Assembly (NCBI RefSeq): GCF_013113735.1
Contig: NZ_CP053346.1
Coordinates: 496,001 to 560,000 of the forward strand
From: Sphingomonas sp. AP4-R1
Lineage (GTDB): Bacteria > Pseudomonadota > Alphaproteobacteria > Sphingomonadales > Sphingomonadaceae
Reading direction: 5' to 3'
DNA length: 64,000 bases
Positions 25,609 through 33,677 of the stretch are shown here, in pieces. The notes beneath the pieces were generated by a model that made no database searches, was not told where the DNA came from, and saw only the letters and a program-made list of their open reading frames with translations. How positions within the stretch are numbered: position 1 is the first letter of the stretch; every line of letters begins with the position of its first letter. The translations under genes were made by a program, and so were the position numbers.

Positions 25609-26712
25609 TCACGAAATGAAGAAGCGGCTCAGCCCCATTTCGCGCAGGCCACGCCGGTAGATCATCGAGCTCATGTCGGCCGGGATGTGCGCCTCCATCG
25701 TCGGATCGAGCGGCAGGCATTCGGGCATCTGCGCCTCGACGATCGCCTTGTCCTCCTCGAACACGCGCAGGTTGAAATCATAGACGTCCTGCACCGGCAG
25801 ATCGGTGTCGAAATTGCGCGCCATCGGCGCGAACAGGCGCGTCACCCGCGCGGAGACGGGCGAGGCCGCGTTCATGATGACGAGCCGATCCGTGCCGGGG
25901 AAATGGATTTCCAGCGTCGCGGTGAAGGGCAGATGGCAGCGGAAATGGCGCAGCCAGTTGAAGCCCGGCACGCCGCGCCCCTCCACCCCGATCGGATAAT
26001 TGCCGACCGTGCTCCAATATTCCGCCTCGAAGCCGGTATCGGTGCGCTTGGGCGTATAGTTGGGTACCTCGGCATTGTTCGCATCGCCGAACGTGGCGGT
26101 GTGGACGAAGGCGAAGTGGGCGACGTCGAGGAAGCCCTCCATCTGCCGCCCGGCAAAGCCGAAGATATCGATCCACGGGCACACGATCTGCTGGAATGCG
26201 GGCTCGTCCCAATGCGGCATGTCGACGACCTCGCCCGGCTGCGGCGCCGAGGCCGACGGGCGCAGGCAGGTCCAGATCAGGCCGTAGCGCTCGACATGCG
26301 GGAAGGTGGCGAGGTGCATGCGCTGGGGAATGTCCCGCGTCGGATGCGCGGGCACATGGGTGCAGCGCCCGCCCGCCCCGAATTTCAGGCCGTGATAGGC
26401 GCAGACGACGCCGCTTTCGGTCTGCGTCCCCATGCTCAGCGGAACGCCGCGATGCGGGCAGATGTCGGGCGCCACCACGGTCTCGCCATTCGCGCGATAG
26501 ATGACGAGCGGCTGATCGAGCAATTTCGTGCGCACGGGCGCCTCGCCCACCTCGCGTACCAGCGCGATCGGATACCAGTGGCGGGCGAGGATCGCCCAAT
26601 CCTCGGGCTCGAACGTGCAGTTGCGCGGCAGCACGATGTCGTTCGTCGAGTCCAGTGCGGTCGCCAATGCTGATCTCCGGTTCGGGTCTTTCCACCCTGC
26701 GGCGCTTGACAT
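25609..26712 (-). CDS. Rieske non-haem iron oxygenase alpha subunit (HpxD-like candidate)
   Basis: 367 residues. The [2Fe-2S] Rieske site is CPHRG (C85, H87) and CAYHG (C104, H107). The mononuclear iron site is DVAHFAFVH with D196, H199 and H204. These are the hallmarks of ring-hydroxylating or demethylating oxygenases. Within a purine cluster it most resembles HpxD by context; in Klebsiella HpxD/HpxE oxidise hypoxanthine. No HpxE-like reductase is adjacent. It is transcribed divergently from the LysR gene, with 52 bases between the starts and a LysR-type dyad in that space. ATG at 26712 is taken; a TTG start 17 codons later is possible. Confidence 0.87.
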   Translation of the reverse strand: MSSAAGWKDPNRRSALATALDSTNDIVLPRNCTFEPEDWAILARHWYPIALVREVGEAPVRTKLLDQPLVIYRANGETVVAPDICPHRGVPLSMGTQTESGVVCAYHGLKFGAGGRCTHVPAHPTRDIPQRMHLATFPHVERYGLIWTCLRPSASAPQPGEVVDMPHWDEPAFQQIVCPWIDIFGFAGRQMEGFLDVAHFAFVHTATFGDANNAEVPNYTPKRTDTGFEAEYWSTVGNYPIGVEGRGVPGFNWLRHFRCHLPFTATLEIHFPGTDRLVIMNAASPVSARVTRLFAPMARNFDTDLPVQDVYDFNLRVFEEDKAIVEAQMPECLPLDPTMEAHIPADMSSMIYRRGLREMGLSRFFIS

Positions 26713-26717
26713 GCGGG

Positions 26718-26732
26718 ATCAAACGCATTGAT
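26718..26732. promoter_or_regulatory. LysR-type operator candidate
   Basis: ATCAAACGCATTGAT is a perfect ATCAA-N5-TTGAT dyad with the T-N11-A pattern of LysR sites. It lies in the 52-bp space between the divergent Rieske oxygenase and LysR genes. Confidence 0.6.
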
Positions 26733-26764
26733 TTCCACGGAGCGTTGCAAAAAAGAGAGCGGTC

Positions 26765-27718
26765 ATGCCGGTCTTCTCCCGTTTCCTTCGATATTTCGTC
26801 GCCGTGGGCCGCTCGGGCTCGATCCGCCGCGCGTCCGAGGAACTGAACGTCTCCGCCTCCGCCATCGATCGGCAGATTCTGGCGGCCGAGCAGGAACTGG
26901 GCGTGGCCCTGTTCGAACGCCTGCCGACCGGGCTGCGGCTGACGAGCGCGGGCGAGATGATGATGGCCTCCGCCAGCGGCTGGCAGAAGGGGCTCGGCGA
27001 TCTGCGCGCACGGATCGAGGATATGCGCGGCCTGCGTCGCGGCCATGTCACCGTCGCCGTGATCGATGCGCTCGCGCGGGGAACGGTGCCCGCGCTGATC
27101 CGGCGGGTGCAGGCCGATTATCCGGGCATCAGCATCGATCTGCGCGTGCTGGACAATCGCGACGTCGCCGACGCCATCCGATCGGGCGCGGTCGATTTCG
27201 GCATCCTGCTGGATCCCCGCTTCTCGCGCGATCTCACCGTCTGCGCGCATGCCGACGTGATGCTGGGGTTCGTCACCCTGCCCGGCCATCCCCTCACCGA
27301 GGCGCCGCGCCGGCGTTTCTCGGCCTCCGCCGGGCACCGCCTGATCGTGCCCGCGCCGCCGCTGGCCCTCGCGGAGCAACTGGCCGTGCTTCAGGGCGTG
27401 ACCGGCGTGGCGATCGATCCGGTGGTGACGGTGGACAATGTGCAGATGATCAAGTCGCTGGTGCAGGAGGGTGCCGGGGTCGGCATCCTCACCTCGCTCG
27501 ACGTGCATGACGAGGTGGCGGCGGGCGACCTCGCCTTCACGCTGATCGGGGACGCGATCGCGCGGCCGATGACGCTGGCGCTCTGTGTCGGCTCGCCCCG
27601 CCAGCTGTCGGCCGCCGCGCAATTGCTGCTGGAGTCGTTCGGCACGATCTTCGCCGGGTTCGGCGGCCGCCTGCCCGCTTCGCCCGCCGCCCAGGCGGCA
27701 CTGGAGCCGACAGCGTGA
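26765..27718 (+). CDS. LysR-family transcriptional regulator of the purine cluster
   Basis: 317 residues. The winged HTH is at about 5-65 (FLRYFVAVGRSGSIRRASEELNVSASAIDRQI, LGVALFERLPTGLRLTSAGE). The effector-binding domain is at about 92-295 with HVTVAVIDAL and VDFGILLD. It is divergent from the Rieske gene and overlaps guaD by four bases (GTGA), so it is expressed with guanine deaminase. By position it is an HpxR-like regulator responding to a purine or a breakdown product; the inducer is unknown. GAGAG before ATG is a weak ribosome site. Confidence 0.88.
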   Translation: MPVFSRFLRYFVAVGRSGSIRRASEELNVSASAIDRQILAAEQELGVALFERLPTGLRLTSAGEMMMASASGWQKGLGDLRARIEDMRGLRRGHVTVAVIDALARGTVPALIRRVQADYPGISIDLRVLDNRDVADAIRSGAVDFGILLDPRFSRDLTVCAHADVMLGFVTLPGHPLTEAPRRRFSASAGHRLIVPAPPLALAEQLAVLQGVTGVAIDPVVTVDNVQMIKSLVQEGAGVGILTSLDVHDEVAAGDLAFTLIGDAIARPMTLALCVGSPRQLSAAAQLLLESFGTIFAGFGGRLPASPAAQAALEPTA

Positions 27719-29007
27719 GCGCATGGGCCATTCGCGCCGAATTGCTGGCCGTGCGCGCCGATCCGGCGATCGCGGGGACGGAGGCGATCGTCCACCATGC
27801 GGATGGCATGCTGCTGATCGAGGACGGCATCGTCGCCGCCTTCGGCGATCATGCCACGCTGGCCGAACGGCATCTGGACGTGCCGGTCGAGGATCGGCGC
27901 GGGCTGCTGCTGGTGCCCGGCTTCGTCGACTGCCACGTCCATTATCCGCAGACCGAGCGGATCGCCGCCCACGGCGCGCAATTGCTCGACTGGCTGGAGC
28001 GGCACATCTTCCCGGCCGAACAGGCCTTCGCCGATCGCCCGCATGCCGATGCGGTCGCCGCCTTCTTCCTCGACGAGATGCTACGCAACGGCACGACCAG
28101 CGCGCTCGTCTTCGCCACCGTCCACGCGCAATCCGTGGACGCCCTGTTCGACGCGGCGCTCGCCCGCGACATGCGCATCATCTCCGGCAAGACCCTGATG
28201 GACCGGCAGGCGCCCGAGGCGCTGTGCGACACGCCGGAGAGCGGCAGGGCCGAGAGCGAGGCGCTGATCGCACGGTGGCGGGGGCGCGGGCGGCTGGGCT
28301 ATGCGGTGACACCGCGTTTCGCGCTCACCTCCACGCCAGCGCAACTGGCGAGCGCGGGCGACCTGCTCGCCGCCCATCCGGACGCCCTGCTCCACACGCA
28401 TCTGTCCGAAAATCTCGGCGAGATCGCCGCCGTGGGCGAGGCTTTTCCCGAGGCGGCCGATTATCTGGATGTCTATGCCCGCCACGGGCTGGTCGGCCCG
28501 CGCTCCGTCTTCGCGCACGGCATCCATCTGGACGACGGCGCGATGGGGCGGCTCGCCACCGCCGGCGCCGCCATCGCCTTCTGCCCCACGTCGAACCTGT
28601 TCCTCGGCTCCGGCCTGTTCGATCTGGCGCGCGCGGACGCGCATGGCGTGTGCGTCGGCATGGGGACGGATGTAGGCGCGGGCACCAGCTTCTCGATCCT
28701 CCACACCTTGGGCGAGGCCTACAAGGTCTGCCAGATGCGGGGGAGCAGCCTCGATCCCTTCCGCGCGCTCTGGCTGGCGACGGGCGCGGGCGCGGCCGCG
28801 CTCTCGATCGCGGATCGCGTCGGCGGGCTCGCGGTCGGCCAGGAGGCCGATTTCATCCTGCTGGATTCCGCCGCCACGCCCTTGCTCGCGCGGCGCACGG
28901 CGGCCCGCCCGCTGGCCGAACGCCTGTTCGCGCTGCAGATATTGGGCGACGATCGCGCGGTGGCGGAAACATGGCTGGCCGGGCGCCCGGCGCATCGGCG
29001 AGGCTGA
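27715..29007 (+). CDS. guaD: Guanine deaminase
   Basis: 430 residues, GTG start. The amidohydrolase metal site opens with PGFVDCHVHYPQTERIAA, the guanine-deaminase form of the HxH motif. TPRFALTSTPAQL and HTHLSENLGEI supply the next His/Glu, FAHGIHLDDG another His, and GMGTDVGAGTSFSILHTL the catalytic Asp. It deaminates guanine to xanthine in the cytoplasm and feeds the cluster together with the AzgA-like permease. Coupled to the LysR gene. Length matches bacterial GuaD. A family B repeat follows 22 bases after the stop. Confidence 0.94.
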   Translation: MSAWAIRAELLAVRADPAIAGTEAIVHHADGMLLIEDGIVAAFGDHATLAERHLDVPVEDRRGLLLVPGFVDCHVHYPQTERIAAHGAQLLDWLERHIFPAEQAFADRPHADAVAAFFLDEMLRNGTTSALVFATVHAQSVDALFDAALARDMRIISGKTLMDRQAPEALCDTPESGRAESEALIARWRGRGRLGYAVTPRFALTSTPAQLASAGDLLAAHPDALLHTHLSENLGEIAAVGEAFPEAADYLDVYARHGLVGPRSVFAHGIHLDDGAMGRLATAGAAIAFCPTSNLFLGSGLFDLARADAHGVCVGMGTDVGAGTSFSILHTLGEAYKVCQMRGSSLDPFRALWLATGAGAAALSIADRVGGLAVGQEADFILLDSAATPLLARRTAARPLAERLFALQILGDDRAVAETWLAGRPAHRRG

Positions 29008-29029
29008 ACGCCCCCCTCCCTTCCTCGTC

Positions 29030-29120
29030 GTCACCCTGAACTTGTTTCAGGGTCCATCGACCGACCGGTGCGCCAAGCGGAACCGTCAGGTCATGGATGC
29101 TGAAACACGTTCAGCATGAC
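29030..29120. repeat. Dispersed repeat, family B, copy 2 (91 bp)
   Basis: Same start (GTCACCCTGAACTTGTTTCA) and end (GTTCAGCATGAC) as the copy at 490-580, with the same length and scattered substitutions. It lies between convergent guaD and the hybrid kinase gene. Confidence 0.9.
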
Positions 29121-29157
29121 CGGCCCTCTGCAGAAGGCCAGGCCGCATGATCCAAAC

Positions 29158-31137
29158 CTAAACGCTCGCCACGGCCTCCGCCGTCATCATCGCCGCAGCC
29201 ACCGCCGCCGAAAGCCCCGCCAGCGTGTAGGGCTTGCGCAGCACCTCATGGCCCGCGAAGCTCTCCGTTTCGCCCGCCTCGCCGACATAGCCGGTCACGA
29301 ACAGCACCGAGACATGCGGGAAGCGCGGCCGCATGATGCGGACCAGTTCGGGCCCGGTCATGCCCGGCATCAGCACGTCCGTGATCATCAGGCGGATATC
29401 GTCGCGATCGTCGAGCAGGATCATCGCCTCGTCGCCCGATCCACACAGCAAGGGATGATAGCCCAGCTCGGTCAAAGCCTCGCCCGTGGCCGATCGCACG
29501 CGCACGTCATCCTCGACGACGAGGATCGTCTCGCGCGCCACCGGGTCGAACGCGGCGAAGGGCGTCGCCAGCGGCGTCGTTTCGGCCACCGTCGTCACCT
29601 CGCCCTTGTGGCGCGGCAGATAGAGCGAGACGGTGGTGCCCACGCCCTCGCGGCTCTGCAGGATCACGTCGCCGCCCGACTGGCGCGCGAAGCCGAAGAT
29701 CTGGCTGAGGCCGAGGCCCGTTCCCTCGCCCACCGGCTTGGTGGTGAAGAAGGGCTCGAACACGCGCTCCAGCACGGCCTGGCTCATGCCCTTGCCATTG
29801 TCCGTCACGGCGATGCGGACATAGTCACCACCCGCCAGCACGCCGATCGCGCCCTCGCGCAGCCGCGCATTGGCCGCCGACATTTCGAGGATGCCCGCCC
29901 CCGCCATCGCGTCACGCGCATTCACGCACAGGTTCAGGATCGCATTTTCCAGCTGATAGGGATCGATCCACACCGGCCACAGATCGGGCTCGGCCTTGAT
30001 CCGCACCTCGATCCGCTCGCCGATCGTGCGATCGATCAGATCCTGCATCCCGTGGATCAGCTGCCCCGCGTCGGTGGCGTGCGGCATCAGCGGCTCGGCG
30101 CGCGCGAAGGTGAGCAGGCGGCGCGTGAGCGCGGCGGCGCGCGTCGCCCCGTCCATCGCGCTTTCGATATGGCGCGAGGCTTCGGCCGCCTGCTCCACCA
30201 CGCGCTTGCGCGCCAGCTCCAGCCCGCCGATCACCACCGCGAGCATATTGTTGAAATCGTGCGCGATGCCGCCCGTCAGCTGGCCCACCGCCTCCATCTT
30301 CTGGATCTGGCGGAGCTTGGTTTCGGCCTCCTCGCGCGTGGCCGCCTCCTCGACCAGCGCGCGGTTGGCGGCGCTCAGTTCCTCGGTCCGCTCGGCGACC
30401 GCGCGCTCCAGCGCGAAGGCGCGGTCCAGCTCCTGCATCGTCTCCTCATTGGCGATGCGCCGCTCGTTCATCGCGGTCACCAGCATCCAGCCCGCGGCGA
30501 TCGCCGACAGCATCAGCACCGCGCCCGTGATCGACATCATCTGCGTGAGCCGGTTCGAGCGATAGGTGGAGGCGGCCGCCTGGCTGTCGCGCTTGTCGAG
30601 CTGGGCGCGCTCGGTGTCGACGATCTGGCGCTGGAGCAGAGCGATATCCAGCACGTCGTCCGATCGCGCGGCGCGGCCGAAGATCGCGAGCGAGGCGCTG
30701 TTCTGCTTGTAGTTCAGCCGCGTGGCGGAGGCGCGCAATTCCTCGCCGCGCTGATTGTAGAGCGCCTGCAGCGCATCGACGCGCGCCAGTTGCGGCGGAT
30801 CATCCCGCACCTGATCGCGCAGCGCGGAGAGCTTGCTGCCCGCCGCCTGCCACTCGTCGTAGAACAAGGTTCCCTTCGCGCGATCCGTATTGATGATCGC
30901 GCGGCCCAGCGCCGCCTCCGCGCGCGCCATCGCGCCGTCCACCTCGCCGGTGAGCAGGATCACGTTGAAGCTGTGCTGCTTGCGCGCCTGCGCCGCCTCG
31001 CGCTCCTCGGCCGAGCGCTGGACCACGATGATCAGCGCCGCCAGCAGGAACGCGGCCAGCAGCGTGAACAGCCCGGCGAGGATGCGCGCGCGCAACGGTC
31101 CGCTATCGGACCTGGAAAAATCGCCCCTGTCCGTCAT
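29158..31137 (-). CDS. Membrane hybrid histidine kinase (CHASE3-HisKA-HATPase-REC)
   Basis: 659 residues. The first membrane helix is about 18-42 ([21 protein letters not shown]). A periplasmic CHASE3-like helical domain (about 45-190) and a second helix (about 203-224) follow. A coiled coil leads to HisKA with GGIAHDFNN and the phospho-His near 293. The ATPase has [10 protein letters not shown] and [15 protein letters not shown]. The receiver (about 535-650) carries VVEDD and [11 protein letters not shown], with the acceptor Asp near 587. Its kinase-receiver half is built like that of the soluble kinase at 11583-14180. No partner regulator is adjacent. The signal is unknown. Confidence 0.92.
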   Translation of the reverse strand: MTDRGDFSRSDSGPLRARILAGLFTLLAAFLLAALIIVVQRSAEEREAAQARKQHSFNVILLTGEVDGAMARAEAALGRAIINTDRAKGTLFYDEWQAAGSKLSALRDQVRDDPPQLARVDALQALYNQRGEELRASATRLNYKQNSASLAIFGRAARSDDVLDIALLQRQIVDTERAQLDKRDSQAAASTYRSNRLTQMMSITGAVLMLSAIAAGWMLVTAMNERRIANEETMQELDRAFALERAVAERTEELSAANRALVEEAATREEAETKLRQIQKMEAVGQLTGGIAHDFNNMLAVVIGGLELARKRVVEQAAEASRHIESAMDGATRAAALTRRLLTFARAEPLMPHATDAGQLIHGMQDLIDRTIGERIEVRIKAEPDLWPVWIDPYQLENAILNLCVNARDAMAGAGILEMSAANARLREGAIGVLAGGDYVRIAVTDNGKGMSQAVLERVFEPFFTTKPVGEGTGLGLSQIFGFARQSGGDVILQSREGVGTTVSLYLPRHKGEVTTVAETTPLATPFAAFDPVARETILVVEDDVRVRSATGEALTELGYHPLLCGSGDEAMILLDDRDDIRLMITDVLMPGMTGPELVRIMRPRFPHVSVLFVTGYVGEAGETESFAGHEVLRKPYTLAGLSAAVAAAMMTAEAVASV

Positions 31138-31182
31138 TTCACTATCCTTACGCCCCGCCCCTATCCGGCGAAAGCGGAAGTG

Positions 31183-32445
31183 TTAGTTAATATGACCGAT
31201 CGCGCGCCCGGCGGCTGCGAAGATGTCGAGGATCTCGCCCACCTGATCGTCGCTATGCTCGGCGCAGAGCGAGCAGCGCAGCAGATAGGTGCCCGCCGGC
31301 GTCGCCGGGGGCCGCGCGAGATTCACGTAGAGCCCGCCTTCCAGCAGCGCCTGCCACAAAGCCACGGCGGTTTCCTGATCCTTCAGCACCACGGCGATGA
31401 TCGCGGACTGCGCAGTCTCGGTCGCGATGTGGAAGCCCAGCTCGCGCAGGCCGGAATGAAGCCGGCGGCTGTTCTTCCACAGATGCGCGCGCTTGTCCGA
31501 CGCGTGCATCAGCTTGCGGATCGAGGCGGCGGCGGTAGCGACCACCGACGGCGGCAGCGAGGCCGTGAACACATAAGGCCGGCAGACGAGGCGCAGCACC
31601 TCGAAATCGGGATGGTTGGACACGCAGAAGCCGCCGACCGTGCCGACCGACTTGGAGAAGGTGCCGACGACGAAGTCGATATCCTTCTCGACGCCCATCT
31701 CCTCATAGACACCGCGCCCGTTAGGCCCGAAGAAGCCCATGCCGTGCGCCTCGTCGCACAGGATCATCGCGCCGTGCTTCTTGGCGACGGCGACCATCTC
31801 CGGCAGCGGCGCCACGTCGCCGAACATCGAATAGACGCCTTCCAGCACGACGAGCTTGCCCGCCTCGGCCGGCAGGCGGCCTAGGCGCTTGTCGAGATCC
31901 TCGACGCTGTTGTGACGGAAGCGCACGATCTCGGCATTGCCCAGCCAGCAGCCGTCATAGATCGACGCATGGCTGTCGGCATCGAGGATGATGTAATCCC
32001 CCTTGCCCGCGAGCGTGGAGATGATGCCGAGATTGGCCTGATAGCCGGTCGAGAACACGATCGCGTGATCGGTCCCGTAAAATTCCTTGAGCGCGTCCTC
32101 GCACTCGCGATGGCCCTGATAGGTGCCGTTCAGGACGCGGCTGCCGGTCGTGCCCGCGCCAAACTCGTCCAGCGCCTTCTTGCCGGCGGCGACGACGTCC
32201 GGATCGAACGTCATGCCCATATAATTGTAGGTGCCGAGCAGGATCGTCTTGCGGCCCTGGATGATCGCCTCGGTCGGCGAGGTCACCTTTTCCATCACGA
32301 TCGCGAAGGGATCGCGCACGCCGGTGGCCAGCAGCGCCTCGCGCTCCTCGATCAGCGGGCGGAACTTCGCCATCAGGTCGCGCCCGCCGGGGGCGACGCG
32401 GTCGGTGGCGGCAATGGCGTCGGGCGTTTCCACGGAATCCGTCAC
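31183..32445 (-). CDS. spt: Serine palmitoyltransferase
   Basis: 420 residues from a GTG start at 32445, the same length as the soluble enzyme of Sphingomonas paucimobilis. The Schiff-base lysine is in GTFSKSVGTVGGF at about K265. LCDEAHGMGFFGPNGRG binds the cofactor ring, and TYNYMGMTFDPDV and GSRVLNGTYQGHRECED are alpha-oxoamine synthase blocks. It condenses serine with palmitoyl thioester to 3-ketodihydrosphingosine, the first step of sphingolipid synthesis that replaces LPS in this family. Its start overlaps the stop of the ACP gene (GTGA). A longer open frame to 32859 runs through the ACP gene in another frame and is rejected. Confidence 0.95.
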   Translation of the reverse strand: MTDSVETPDAIAATDRVAPGGRDLMAKFRPLIEEREALLATGVRDPFAIVMEKVTSPTEAIIQGRKTILLGTYNYMGMTFDPDVVAAGKKALDEFGAGTTGSRVLNGTYQGHRECEDALKEFYGTDHAIVFSTGYQANLGIISTLAGKGDYIILDADSHASIYDGCWLGNAEIVRFRHNSVEDLDKRLGRLPAEAGKLVVLEGVYSMFGDVAPLPEMVAVAKKHGAMILCDEAHGMGFFGPNGRGVYEEMGVEKDIDFVVGTFSKSVGTVGGFCVSNHPDFEVLRLVCRPYVFTASLPPSVVATAAASIRKLMHASDKRAHLWKNSRRLHSGLRELGFHIATETAQSAIIAVVLKDQETAVALWQALLEGGLYVNLARPPATPAGTYLLRCSLCAEHSDDQVGEILDIFAAAGRAIGHIN

Positions 32446-32690
32446 TTGGCGGCCTTCAGTTTCTCGACCGCATCGACCAGCTGGCCGACCGTTTCGATCT
32501 CGGCCTGCATGTTCATCGTGATCAGGATATCGAACTCGTCCTCGATCGCCGCCACGAAATCCATGACGGTCAGGCTGTCCCACTCGAGATCGCCCGCGAA
32601 AGTCGTACCTTCGGTCAGCGCCGCGCGCTTCTTGTTGAAAGGCTCGATCTGCTCTGCAATCTGGGCGAATATGTTGTCGCGCTCGCTCAT
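32442..32690 (-). CDS. Acyl carrier protein of the sphingolipid pathway
   Basis: 82 residues. LEWDSLTVMDFVAAIEDEF is the phosphopantetheine site, with the attachment Ser near residue 39, followed by the recognition helix. ISTVGQLV-like FVETVGQLVDAVEKL (here ETVGQLVDAVEKL) is the last helix. It is distinct from housekeeping AcpP (DSLD motif changed to DSLT). Placement immediately upstream of spt with overlapping codons suggests that it delivers the acyl group to serine palmitoyltransferase; this pairing is known in sphingolipid-making alphaproteobacteria and Caulobacter. AAAGGAACCCG lies just before the start. Confidence 0.93.
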   Translation of the reverse strand: MSERDNIFAQIAEQIEPFNKKRAALTEGTTFAGDLEWDSLTVMDFVAAIEDEFDILITMNMQAEIETVGQLVDAVEKLKAAK

Positions 32691-32776
32691 CGGGTTCCTT
32701 TAGGAATGACGGTCCCGATTGCCAAGCGATTGCGGCGGCGATGTGACGCGTCCTGACCTCGCCTTCCGGAACCCCG

Positions 32777-33310
32777 ATGACCGACGATCCCGCCAACGAT
32801 CCGCGCGCGCCGAAGCCACCGGCCACGCCCGCGAATGCCATCCACCTGATCCGCACCACCCAGCAGGCGCATTATACGCTGAGCCAGATGGCGGACCAGA
32901 AGGCCTCGATCCTGATGGCCGCCACCTTCGTGATCTTCACGATCACGATCGGCCAGGCCAAGCCGGGCGGGCATCCGCCGCTGGCGCTGGTGGTGCTGGG
33001 CGGCTTCGCGTTCGTCTCCGCGATCCTGGCGATGCTGGCGGTGCTGCCCGCGATCGGCGGCAAGCCCGGGGGCAAGCCCAACCTGCTCTTCTTCGGCTCC
33101 TTCACCCAGCTGGACGAGGAGGATTATGTGCGGCGGATGCTGATCGCGATGGAGACGGACGAGTCCATCTTCCGCACGATGGCGACCGATATCTACCAGA
33201 ACGGCACCGTGCTGGCCCGGAAGAAATATCGCCTGCTGGGCTATGCCTACCGCGTGTTCCTGGTGGGGCTGACGGCGAGCCTGCTCACCTTCATCGCCCA
33301 TTATCTGTAG
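32777..33310 (+). CDS. PycTM/DUF5706-like membrane protein (Pycsar effector family)
   Basis: 177 residues. HLIRTTQQAHYTLSQMADQKASILMAATFVIFTI is the recognisable DUF5706/Pycsar-effector TM signature. The topology is a hydrophobic helix pair (about 48-90), a cytoplasmic loop with LLFFGSFTQLDEEDYVRRM, and a last helix (about 155-176). In Pycsar anti-phage systems such effectors disrupt the membrane on binding cCMP or cUMP, but many solitary homologues exist. No nucleotide cyclase is adjacent here. It is divergent from the ACP/spt pair. Role unknown; confident only about the family. Confidence 0.78.
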   Translation: MTDDPANDPRAPKPPATPANAIHLIRTTQQAHYTLSQMADQKASILMAATFVIFTITIGQAKPGGHPPLALVVLGGFAFVSAILAMLAVLPAIGGKPGGKPNLLFFGSFTQLDEEDYVRRMLIAMETDESIFRTMATDIYQNGTVLARKKYRLLGYAYRVFLVGLTASLLTFIAHYL

Positions 33311-33324
33311 GACATCGCCCGAAA

Positions 33325-33450
33325 CCGTTTGTGCTGATCCTGTCGAAGCACCGCCTCTCTTTTTCAGTCGAGGATAAGAAGGACGGCACCCTTCGACTGC
33401 CTGCCAAGACAGGCGCTCAGGACAGGCTTCGACAAGCTCGGTGCAAACGG
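33325..33450. repeat. Dispersed palindromic repeat, family A, copy 6
   Basis: CCGTTTGTGCTGATCCTGTCG and CGACAAGCTCGGTGCAAACGG form the outer arms; the inner CTGCCTGCCAAGACAGGCGC matches copy 1 closely. The remaining bases up to 33677 hold no gene I can support. Confidence 0.9.
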
Positions 33451-33677
33451 AGGAAATGGTTCCCCTCCATCCCCCGCATTTCCGCCACCGGCCCGCCTCA
33501 TCTCGCTATTGCCGCCTTGCCGCACTGCACCATGGCCGGTAGCGATAGCGGCGGGAGCATCGCGGGGACGGGTGGCATGGCCGCACATGGTTGGATGGCC
33601 GACGATGGACAGCGCGCCTCGTCCGCGCGCATCTTCCCTGCATCCCTCACACAGATCGATCCGTCCGGGAGTAGCGA

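Noticed and set aside
29116..31884. 922-residue ORF opposite the hybrid kinase and spt
   Set aside because: Antisense shadow crossing two real genes and a repeat; composition is His/Arg/Leu-rich with no motif.
32777..33310. Complete Pycsar defence system
   Set aside because: Only the effector-like membrane protein is present; without a cyclase the system claim is not supported.
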